Shown: piece by piece, positions 6,165-13,020 of the stretch
Layout: the number at the start of each line of letters is the position of its first letter
Numbering within the stretch: position 1 is the first letter of the stretch
Origin: Treponema sp.
GTDB lineage: Bacteria > Spirochaetota > Spirochaetia > Treponematales > Breznakiellaceae
Length of the DNA stretch: 13,523 bases
Assembly: GCA_031264395.1 (NCBI GenBank)
Contig: JAISEB010000268.1
Span: 1 to 13,523, forward strand
Direction of reading: 5' to 3'
The notes under the pieces: model-generated
Database searches by the model: none
What the model was told of the DNA's origin: nothing
Seen by the model: the letters and a program-made list of their open reading frames with translations, nothing else
Program-made: the position numbers and the translations under genes

Positions 6165-7424
6165 TTATTTCCTCCCTAATAAAACTTCTTTTTCGTATTT
6201 TACGATCTCGGCGAACCAGTCTTCGTCGCTTGCGTAAACGCCTTGCCGACGGCAGTACTCTTCCCATACATCGCCAAAAGGCAGGGTTTTCATCTCTTCC
6301 ATCACCATCATTTTCTCGGTGAAATTCCCATTATCCTGCAAAGCGCGGAGCCGTGCGTCTGGTTGTAATAACGCAAACAGCAGGGCTTTTTGCACGTTTC
6401 GTGTTCCGATGACCCAAGCCGCAATGCGGTTGATAGAAGCGTCGAAGAAGTCAAGGCCAATCAGAACCTTGTCCAGCGCGTCATTTCTGACAATTTCTTT
6501 CATCATTTCACGGAGTTCATCGTCATACAACACCACATGGTCAGAATCCCAGCGCACCGGGCGCGTAACATGGAGGGGTATCTTGTCAAAGAAGGGCAGT
6601 AACGCGGGAATTTTATCGCTGACATACTCCATTGGGTGAAAATGCCCATTGTCCAGGAGGTTGTATACGCCGGGGTGGGACGCGGCGTAACTTAAATAAA
6701 ATTCGTTTGAGCCGACGGTATAACTTTCCACGCCGATGGCAAACACCTTGCTTTCCACCGAGTCAATTACATGGGCGCAGCTTTCCGTGAATATTTCATC
6801 CAGCGCGGATTTCAAAAGCAGGCGCGGGCCGAGTCTGTCCGCGGGAATGTCTTTGAATCCGTCGGGAATCCAGATGTTGTGCAAAACCTTGTGCTCAAGA
6901 GCCTCGCCTATCTTGTTGGCAATTCGGCGCGACGCCTTGCAGTGTTCAATCCAGAAGCGGTGCGCGTTTTTGTCCGGGGAAGAAAGGGTCAGTCCATCCT
7001 TCACCATCGGGTGGGAAAAACAGGTGGGATTGAAATCAACGCCAATGCTGTTTTCCTTGGCGAACTCTACCCAGGGGGCAAAGTGCTTGTATTCGATCTT
7101 ATCCCTATCCACCCACGGGTTTTCATTCGTGAATACGGCGTAGCAGGCGTGCAGATTGATTCGCTTTTTGCCGGGAATAAGGCTTGCGGCTTTGAGAAAA
7201 TCTGCCTTTAGTTCTTCAAAACTACGCGCTTTGCCGGGATAATCGCCGGTCGCCTGAATACCGTTTCCGGCGCCACCATCTTTATTGTCAAAACCGATCA
7301 CATCATCGCCTTGCCAGCAATGAATACTTATTGGTTTTGCCGCCAGTTTACTGATTGCTTTTTCAGTTTCAATGCCGAGCGCCGCATATCGGGCTTTGGC
7401 ATTTTCATATTGTTCTAGTGTCAT
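6165..7424 (-). CDS. rhaA: L-rhamnose isomerase
   Basis: It interconverts L-rhamnose and L-rhamnulose, the first step of the pathway, in the cytoplasm. At 419 residues it matches E. coli RhaA. Metal-binding residues known for the E. coli enzyme (E234, D267, H270, H294, D302, D304, D334) correspond to E233 (GVESYT), D258 and H261 (LLDNGHFHP), H285, D293 and D295 (LHVTRPVRWDSDH) and D325 (IGLDFFDAS). The substrate-loop region HCWQGDDVIGFD (35-46) is also conserved. The ATG at 7424 has AGGAGTG four bases upstream. It is the first intact gene of rhaA-rhaD-rhaB and has a possible promoter of its own at 7442-7470. The frame is fully open, in contrast to the GH78 gene upstream. Confidence 0.97.
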   Translation of the reverse strand: MTLEQYENAKARYAALGIETEKAISKLAAKPISIHCWQGDDVIGFDNKDGGAGNGIQATGDYPGKARSFEELKADFLKAASLIPGKKRINLHACYAVFTNENPWVDRDKIEYKHFAPWVEFAKENSIGVDFNPTCFSHPMVKDGLTLSSPDKNAHRFWIEHCKASRRIANKIGEALEHKVLHNIWIPDGFKDIPADRLGPRLLLKSALDEIFTESCAHVIDSVESKVFAIGVESYTVGSNEFYLSYAASHPGVYNLLDNGHFHPMEYVSDKIPALLPFFDKIPLHVTRPVRWDSDHVVLYDDELREMMKEIVRNDALDKVLIGLDFFDASINRIAAWVIGTRNVQKALLFALLQPDARLRALQDNGNFTEKMMVMEEMKTLPFGDVWEEYCRRQGVYASDEDWFAEIVKYEKEVLLGRK

Positions 7425-7441
7425 TTTTCACTCCTATCAAT

Positions 7442-7470
7442 AGTATATGTATATGTTCCTGCGGAGGCAA
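7442..7470 (-). promoter_or_regulatory. candidate promoter for rhaA-rhaD-rhaB
   Basis: On the minus strand TTGCCT (7470-7465) and TATACT (7447-7442) are 17 bases apart. The predicted start of transcription is near 7435, which gives a very short leader in which the ribosome-binding site is almost at the 5' end. A 14-base palindrome, CCGTGA-ct-TCACGG (7533-7546), lies about 65 bases further upstream and could be an operator. An internal promoter would let the pathway genes be expressed although the upstream hydrolase genes are broken. Confidence 0.4.
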
Positions 7471-7548
7471 TCCCAGAGCGAACGCTATGATCCTCGTTGC
7501 GCTATTTATCGCCTTAATAAGCCCTGTTAAACCCGTGACTTCACGGCT

Positions 7549-7608
7549 ACAGTGTCAGACGTTTTGACCAAGACCGCGCCGCCAATAAGCTAAAGACGAT
7601 AAGGTGTC
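7549..7608 (+). repeat. two copies of a GTGTCAGAC-type motif
   Basis: AGTGTCAGACGTTTT (from 7551) and GGTGTCAGACATTTT (from 7593) are 42 bases apart in the gap between GH78 and rhaA. A relative, AGTGTCAGGGCATTTT, starts at 12575, and the ten-mer GGTGTCAGAC is found inverted at 12794-12803 in the right-end array. This looks like a dispersed short repeat. The rest of 7425-7665 holds only the promoter-like and palindromic sites described above. Confidence 0.55.
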
Positions 7609-7665
7609 AGACATTTTAGCGACTCAAAGGCTATACTCCGCGCTCGGTTTTCAGGTTGCTTGCTT

Positions 7666-10269
7666 TCATTGTTCCCTGCTTTCAAAGCTATACGTATGGA
7701 TTCCGGTGTCAATCGTATAACGCCTCCCATTGGGTAGCAGGACTTCCGCCCCAGTGTTTGGCGGAATCGTTACCGTCAGGGTATAACCCGTACTCTTGCG
7801 CCGCCATTTGATTGACACCGCGCCGTATATACTCTGGTATTCCGCGCGGGCGAAACTCAGACTGCCGCCGGGAAGGGGCTTGATAATGAAACGGTTCTCT
7901 CCCGCGACATTGATTCCCGCCACCGTGGTAAAGAGCCACTCGCGCACGGCCCCCGGCGAGTAGTGGTTGAAGCTGATGTCTCCGTCTCATGTTTCCCATA
8001 CTGTAGTAGCCCCAGCGTTTACCTCCGCAAGCCAAGACGGGGCTTCCTCGTTTTCAAGCATCTTGTACGCCGCCTCCAACTGCCCCGCTTCCGCCAGCAC
8101 GGACAGTATAAAAGGAGTCGATAAAAATCCGGTGACGATATGGAACCCCCGGTTTTCCACAGCCCGCAAAAGACGTTTTTGCAGAGCCGCTTTCTTTTCG
8201 CCCTCCGCCAAGTTCATTGCAAGAGGGCGCACGAGTTTCGCCTGCCAGTCCGTGTCAACGCCCTTTTGCAAAAACAACCAGCCATAGGCTTTTTCGCGCC
8301 GCCCGCATACTCGGCGAACAGGGCTTTATCTTCCGCCTTGCCCAAAAAGCCGGCGATTTCCGCCATGTACCGCATGGTATAGTGGAGGAACGCGGTACAT
8401 TCCTCGGTATACAAAACCGCTCCACCGAATACCTTGTCCCGAAATTCCTCTGGCTCAAGCCATTCCCCAATGTGTATGCCCTTTTCGTAGGTGTATTTGT
8501 TGTAGGGATTGGCGGCGGCGGCTTTTCTCTTCTTGTGTCCCGTGTTCTTGATCATAAACAGCGCGTATTTCCGCATGACCTCATAAAAATCACGGATAAT
8601 AGTTTCATCGCCGTAGCGTTTCCAATAACGGTACGGAATAAGTACCACGGCGTCGCTCCAGCTCACAGACGCGCCGGTGCTTTTGTAGACCAGATCAAGC
8701 CCGTTGTAGGGAACCACGGCGGAAGATTTGCCGTCCTTGAATTGATCGTCTTTGACATCGTTCATCCATTTGCGGAAGAAAGAGGCTACGTTCATCAGGT
8801 AAGAAGCGGTGTTGAAGAAAACCTGCGCGTCTTCCGTCCAGCCAAGCCGCTCGCGGGGGGCAGTCGGTGGGAAGGTCGAGGAAATTGCCCTTTATGCTCC
8901 ACCGGGTGTTTTCCAAAAACCGGTTGATTTTTTCATGGGAACAGGAAAAGTCTCCGGTCTGCTCCATATCGGAATACACGGCGACAGCTTTGAACTTCGC
9001 CGAATCAAACGCAATGTCCGTTTCAATCAGCGCGTAACGGAACCCGAAAACCGCAAACGCCATTTTGTACTGATCCTGCCCGCCGGAACAGATAAATTCG
9101 ATCTCCTGTTTCGGCGTCTCTGTCATTTCAGCCTTGATCTTGCTTCCGTTCCCGGTAACAAGCAGAATCTCCGTTAGTTTGCCGTATTTCTTAAATGGCT
9201 TTTTTATCTGGAAATTCTTCTGGGTAAACTCGCCGTTTTCGTCCAGGGTCTCGCCGCATACGAGGCGTATTTTCTGTCCCTTCCCGCCTTGTACCGTAAA
9301 GGAGAGAAAGCCCGCGATGTTCTGCCCGAAGTCCAACACCCTTTTGCCGGACGGCGTGATGATGAGCTTCGCCTGAAACTCCTCGTGTTCGGTTACCGGG
9401 ACGTTATTGGAAGCGGAAGGGATAACTTTTTCTTTTACCACCCGCGCCCTGCCTCCGTACCCCGGCTTTCTTGAGGCGTCATAGATTTCGCCATCTTTAA
9501 GGTCGGCGAAACGCAGGCAGCCGTCATCGCTCCAGCGAAAAGATTCAGCGCTTGTCACGGTCTCCACAGTTCCGTCTTCAAAGAACATTTTAAGCTGGCA
9601 GAGCAGTTTCATCTGCTTTCCAAAGACATTGACGGGGCAAAAACACTCGATAGAACCCCGGTACCAGCCGTCGGCCAATTGGACTTCCAGCTTATTTTCT
9701 CCTGCGGCAATCGTTTCGGTAACCGCGTAAATCTGATATTGAAGGCGGTACCGGTAATCGGTGGAACCGGGGGCAAGGACAAAGGAGCCGATGCGTTCTC
9801 CATTAAGACGCGCCTCATAGAGACCGCAGGCGGTAATATAGAGCCGGGCGTGGGCTACACGCTTTGAAACAAAAAAAGTCTTTTGAAAACAATCCACCGG
9901 ATACCGGGTATTCTTTTTGGGCTTATAGTCCCCGGCGATCCATTGCGCCCGCCAGTCCTCCGCTTTCAAAAGGCCCATCTCAAACCACGAGGATGTTTTT
10001 TCTCCCTCCACATCGTTTTCGTCCCACAGCGCTACTGTCCAAGTAACCCGGTCCCGGCTTTTGAAGGGCTGTCCTTCGTAGCGGATATGGGTCATCCGGC
10101 TACTTTGCGTTTTTCCGGTGTCCCATACTGTTTCGTTTTCCCACGTTGCTACGATGCGATAGGCGGTTTGCTTTATGCCGCCTTCGCAGTTCCAGTAAAA
10201 CCGGGGATTGACCATATCAAGCCCCAGGGGTTTGACAAGGTGTTCGGTTTTCATGTTAATTGCTTTCAT
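7666..10269 (-). pseudogene. GH78 alpha-L-rhamnosidase, two frameshifts and one nonsense codon
   Basis: GH78 enzymes remove terminal L-rhamnose from pectic and glycoside substrates by inversion. The start is the ATG at 10269 with AGAAGGAG upstream. The N-terminal beta domains (VNPRFYWN, WRAQWIAGD, ARLYITACGLYEARLNGERIG) are followed by the (alpha/alpha)6 catalytic barrel. Three lesions break it. An extra C in the run 8855-8860 disrupts the catalytic motif; with five Cs it reads LPTDCPRERLGWTEDAQVFF. A lost A in the run 8290-8294 breaks GAKKAYGWLFLQKG. A TGA at 7989-7987 stands where Trp is expected, right after AGATTVWET, and the same frame then continues SFNHYSPGAVREWLF to 7666. With these repaired the protein would be about 868 residues, normal for the family. 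There is no signal peptide, so the intact enzyme would act in the cytoplasm. The ATG overlaps the TGA of the preceding 58-codon ORF. Confidence 0.9.
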
Positions 10270-10442
10270 TGTTTCTCCTTCTCAATAATGCTTATATATT
10301 TTCCAAAGTCTTCGACCCGCCACTCATCGCACCAACGGATACGGGGTGGGTCGTTCTGCCATTCAATCAGCAGCCATACGTAATCCATTCCTTTATACAA
10401 AGTGGCGGTGTCGCCGCAGCGTTCTGGCTTGCCACCATTCAA
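10266..10442 (-). CDS. 58-codon ORF coupled to GH78; possible C-terminal remnant
   Basis: The frame ends in a TGA that overlaps the GH78 ATG (ATGA), a classic translational-coupling arrangement, and it also carries the GH78 ribosome-binding site. The peptide is rich in Trp and charged residues (DYVWLLIEWQNDPPRIRWCD, then EWRVEDFGKYISIIEK). It looks like genuine protein, not a shadow frame. The only starts are a TTG at 10442, overlapping the stop of the chimeric gene, or an internal ATG at about residue 19. Lacking a good start, it may be the C-terminus of a larger gene whose front was lost in the same rearrangement that made the neighbouring chimera. I do not recognise the family. Confidence 0.5.
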   Translation of the reverse strand: MNGGKPERCGDTATLYKGMDYVWLLIEWQNDPPRIRWCDEWRVEDFGKYISIIEKEKQ

Positions 10443-11305
10443 ACGGCGTTAAAAACCTTTTCCGCTTCTCCAAGTCCGTCAATGCTAACCTTTAACACCG
10501 CTTCCCCTTTTTCATATCCGGCGCGGACGATTGGCAGAAAGTGGCCTAGATAAGAAGTGAATTCTCCTGTAGTGTAATTTTCCTCCATAACTGGCCGACC
10601 GTTGCCAAAGGCGGCGAGAGTCGCTACGCCGCTCACCACCGCTTTTGCTTTCCGGTCGTCAAAGGGAACACGCCGTCCCCGGTCGTCGACAATTTCCACC
10701 ACGGCGAAACACAAGGACTGCCCGTCTGCTTTTATCATTGTTTTCTCCGGTATGATTCGAATCCCCGAGGCTTTCCCCGCTGTGGCAATTTCGGCGGACG
10801 AGATTTCCCTGCCTCCGATCTTCTTGCCGTTGATCGACGCTTCGTACAGGCCAAGTCCACAGATATACAGGCGCGCGCGTTTTACGGGTTTGCCGCCGGA
10901 TAAACAGTCCGCGGATAAGGTTTTGAAAAACACCGGATGGCGCGGCTCGGCGGAGTCGCAGTCGATCCATTGCGCCTGCCAGGGTTCGTCCATCTTGCCG
11001 GTCTCAAACCAGTTGACGCCGCTCGCCGCTTCCTCTCCGGCGTCGCTTTTTACCGTAACCGTCCAATAGTAGCGGGTGCGGGGCGACAAGTGTATGTCCG
11101 CCTCGTATCCGGCGCCGTCAATCGTGGCGGCAAAGCCGGTGTCGTAAAACGTATCACTCATGTCTTCGTTACATGACACGGCGATACGGGCGGCAGTTTG
11201 GTTCTTCCCTTTCGCGTCCGCCACGCTATAAGAAAACACCGGTTTTTCCATTTTATGGCCCAACGGAGAGGAGAGATGATTGGTTTTGCATTCAATGATT
11301 TTCAT
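10439..11305 (-). pseudogene. in-frame chimera: GH78 N-terminal domain joined to GH2 C-terminal domain
   Basis: An intact 288-codon frame begins at ATG 11305 after AGGGAGGAA. Residues 1 to about 160 match the non-catalytic N-terminus of GH78 rhamnosidases (HLSSPLGHKMEKPVFSYSV, TRYYWTVTVKSDAGEEA, EPWQAQWI, ARLYICGLGLYEASINGKKI). From about residue 170 the sequence becomes the C-terminal beta domain of GH2 enzymes (TAGKASGIRIIPEKTMIKAD, VVEIVDDRGRRVP, LAAFGNGRPV, PIVRAGYEKGEAVL). The switch is near 10800-10830, around NGKKIG, which plausibly occurs in both parents. Both catalytic domains are missing, so no hydrolase activity is expected. I infer a deletion fusing two adjacent hydrolase genes in frame. 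A real two-domain binding protein is possible but less likely. Confidence 0.7.
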
Positions 11306-11306
11306 T

Positions 11307-11363
11307 CTATAATTCCTCCCTATCCTGTTGTTCCGTAGATTTTTTAGCTGCCGTTGGCATCAT
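11307..11363 (-). CDS. 18-aa leader-type ORF upstream of the chimeric hydrolase
   Basis: A very strong AAGGAGG (11376-11370) stands six bases before ATG-ATG. The frame reads MMPTAAKKSTEQQDREEL and stops at a TAG one base before the ATG of the chimeric gene. The downstream ribosome-binding site lies within it. It could be a translated leader that couples to the next gene, or the surviving N-terminus of a deleted gene. It also contains a copy of the GAACAACAGGATA motif discussed under the 12504-12566 repeat. Confidence 0.45.
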   Translation of the reverse strand: MMPTAAKKSTEQQDREEL

Positions 11364-11407
11364 ATTTTTCCTCCTTGTAATTACTGGAATTGAACTTTAT
11401 CGTAGGC

Positions 11408-11430
11408 GTTCACTCCAAATCGGAGTGAAC
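11408..11430. promoter_or_regulatory. perfect 9-bp hairpin or operator
   Basis: GTTCACTCC (11408-11416) and GGAGTGAAC (11422-11430) pair perfectly around five bases. It lies between the transporter remnant and the 18-codon ORF. On the minus strand no U-run follows, so it does not look like an intrinsic terminator for the transporter. A dyad operator or an attenuator fits better. The outer arms GTTCAC/GTGAAC are the same as in one hairpin of the 23-nt array (2686-2701). Confidence 0.5.
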
Positions 11431-11457
11431 TGTCCTTACTGTTTTTCTGATTATGTG

Positions 11458-12053
11458 TTACGCCTCGGCCTTTGTTCCCTGGTTTTTCCGCGCTTCCAAA
11501 GCCTTCATAATATCAGGGAGTTTCTTCTCCAGATCAAAGGCGCGGAGCGCGATAACGGCGCCGAGACAGCATACAGCCGGTATTAGCGCGTAGCTGACAC
11601 GGATGGACATGAAGGCTTGGGACGTCTGCGTCTCGGCCTGGGCCACATAGCCGCCAAGCATCATCATGCCACCGGCAATAACGGAGGCGAGTCCATTTCC
11701 GACTTTGGAAGCGAAACTGTTAAACGTGAAAGCCGTCTCTTCAGCTCGTTTCCCAAACTTCCATTCGCCGTAATCTGTGGCCTGGATGGTAAATACCGCG
11801 CCTATCATGGAAAGACAGTTGATACCGATGCCGCCTATGACAGAAGCCGCAATGACTGACGGAAGGTTGCTTCCCGCGAAGAACAGCGCCGTATTGAACA
11901 TACCGCCGACATAAACATGATTACTACGCCCGTACCGTCGAGGACTTTGTCCTGCCGCTCCGAGCCGCTCAGGGAGCGTTTCAGATAGACACCGCCTGAA
12001 GCCATAAGCATGGTGTAACAGATGGACATTGCTATGGAATACATGACGGCGAC
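11458..12053 (-). pseudogene. GPH-family sugar:cation symporter, C-terminal half with frameshift
   Basis: GPH (glycoside-pentoside-hexuronide) symporters are 12-helix carriers of about 450-500 residues; about 200 remain here. The surviving part begins at VAVMYSIAMSICYTMLMA, continues through several hydrophobic helices, and contains the family hallmark DYGEWKFGKRAEE followed by FNSFASKVGNGLASVIAGG and a cytoplasmic tail rich in Lys and Glu. There is no start codon or N-terminal half; the sequence abuts the exported-protein gene near 12053. A one-base loss in the T run at 11915-11913 splits the remnant: restoring one T gives VVIMFYVGGMFNTALFFAG. Its position at the head of the minus-strand block suggests it once imported rhamnose or an oligosaccharide. 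Confidence 0.82.
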
Positions 12054-12475
12054 TCAGGCCACCTTGCCGACAGATAGGCGTAGGGCATATAAGCAATGTT
12101 CATGTCTTCCTCAATCGTCCCAGCCCAGTCTTCAGCGGCGACCATGAAGTACGCGCCGTATTTGCCGTTCTCATAGGTCAGGGAGATTTTCGCTCCGTTC
12201 TCCTGCCAAACCGGGTCCCAGGGCATAAGAGTCCAGTCCTCGTCATCGTCAAGGCCGGTGTTATCCTGCATACGTCCCTGAAGGCCGCTCATTATCATGC
12301 CATGCAGGGAGATTCTTCCCAAGGAAGTGGTAACCTCACCCGGCATAACCATGCCCTCCGCGGGCATCGCCGCACGAGGGTCGGTCTGTGCCGCCGGCAC
12401 CTCCGCTTCCTGCGCGAACACTGCGCCGATAGTCAGTAACATACAACAAAACGCCAAACTAACTATTTTCTTCAT
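12032..12475 (-). pseudogene. signal-peptide protein (possible outer-membrane beta-barrel), truncated
   Basis: The ATG at 12475 follows GAGGAG. Residues 1-21 form a signal peptide (MKKIVSLAFCCMLLTIGAVFA) with probable signal-peptidase I cleavage before Q22. A Pro/Ala/Met-rich linker follows (EAEVPAAQTDPRAAMPAEGM), then alternating strands typical of a beta-barrel start (RISLHGMIMSG, GAKISLTYENGKYGAYFMVA, MPYAYLSARW). Homology-like character ends at about 12060, after which the frame reads nine unrelated codons out of frame through the transporter sequence and stops. I infer a deletion that removed the rest of this gene and the front of the transporter. The intact protein was probably an outer-membrane sugar porin or surface protein; the family assignment is weak, the export signal strong. 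Confidence 0.6.
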
Positions 12476-12503
12476 ACTTTTCTCCTCAAAACATGAATTT
12501 ATG

Positions 12504-12566
12504 AACAACAGGGTAATCAAACCTCCTTCCGCCATCACGGATAAAAAGTTTGCGTACCCTGTTGTT
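12504..12566. repeat. 12-bp inverted repeat upstream of the exported-protein gene
   Basis: AACAACAGGGTA (12504-12515) and its exact reverse complement TACCCTGTTGTT (12555-12566) flank 39 bases in the leader or promoter region of the gene starting at 12475. A third near-copy, GAACAACAGGATA, lies on the minus strand at 11333-11321, just before the chimeric hydrolase. The three sites could be operators of one regulator, or the pair could form an RNA stem-loop. Confidence 0.5.
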
Positions 12567-12658
12567 ACCTATTCAGTGTCAGGGCATTTTCAGCCGTGTG
12601 CAATGTCCTAAGTCACGAAAATAAAAAGAAAATATTGACCTATATCACCTTTTGTAGG

Positions 12659-12833
12659 ATGTCTGATACCGAAGTCGGGGGCGGTGTCGGGGTGTCAGAG
12701 GCGCGGGGCGGTGTTGGGAGACGCGGCGGATGTCAGAGAACGGGCGGGTATCAGACGCGCGGACGGGTGTCTGAGCATCAGGCGAGGGGCGATGTCTGAC
12801 ACCAAAAGTAAACTGTCGATGTCTGTCACCCCA
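12659..12833. repeat. GC-rich degenerate array with roughly 19-nt spacing
   Basis: TGTCAG or TGTCTG-like cores occur at 12660, 12685, 12693, 12712, 12731, 12749, 12768, 12793 and 12820. The central five are 19, 19, 18 and 19 bases apart, and the linkers are rich in GCGGGGCGG-like sequence. Some units read TGTCAGAG and others TGTCTGAC, so sites occur in both orientations. The array lies immediately upstream of a truncated IS200/RAYT-like transposase start. The open frames through it give only Gly/Arg or Pro/Arg low-complexity peptides and are not taken as genes. The AT-rich flanks at 12567-12658 and 12834-12904 contain no other feature that I see. Confidence 0.65.
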
Positions 12834-12904
12834 AAGTTTCCAAAATATCGAATTTTTTGTGTTTAAACCCAAAGCAAATTCCATGACAAGACCATATTAT
12901 AGGT

Positions 12905-13020
12905 ATGAGAAGTTTGCGAAAACTCCAAGACGGAGCGACCTATCATGTTACGTCAAAAATTGACCATGACGATATGTACCTCCTTGATCCACGATTTAAG
13001 AAGCTCTTCCTTTCTTTTAC
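12905..13020 (+). pseudogene. IS200/RAYT-like Y1 transposase, N-terminal fragment
   Basis: From ATG 12905 the frame reads MRSLRKLQDGATYHVTSKI and then DPRFKKLFLSF, the characteristic N-terminus of Y1 (HUH single-stranded DNA) transposases of the REP-associated type, where YHVT is the first conserved strand. After about 38 residues the similarity ends at the 3' end of the opposing primase-like gene, and the frame runs on to a stop at 13075. The HUH metal-binding motif and the catalytic Tyr are absent, so it cannot be active. The neighbouring repeat array with oppositely oriented sites is the kind of sequence such transposases act on. Confidence 0.6.

Noticed and set aside
7987..7989. TGA decoded as Trp (alternative genetic code) or as selenocysteine
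   Set aside because: This is a single case in a gene with two other lesions; TGG is used for Trp throughout the rha genes, TGA serves as a stop for neighbouring frames, and no selenocysteine hairpin was noticed.
8217..8927. Long plus-strand open frame of 236 codons
   Set aside because: It lies antisense to the GH78 gene, whose family motifs are clear; it has no recognisable domain or ribosome-binding site and reads as a shadow.
11408..11430. Intrinsic terminator for the transporter remnant
   Set aside because: The stem is good, but no run of T follows on the minus strand, so a dyad operator or attenuator is the better reading.
233..12053. Explaining every frame lesion as sequencing error
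   Set aside because: Many lesions are homopolymer indels, so some may be errors, but the GTCT duplication, the nonsense TGA, the deletion joins and the clean 3.4-kb rha block are not explained by that alone.
12596..12884. Short frames on both strands through the right-end repeat array
   Set aside because: Gly/Arg and Pro/Arg low-complexity peptides come from the repeats themselves; there is no initiation signal.
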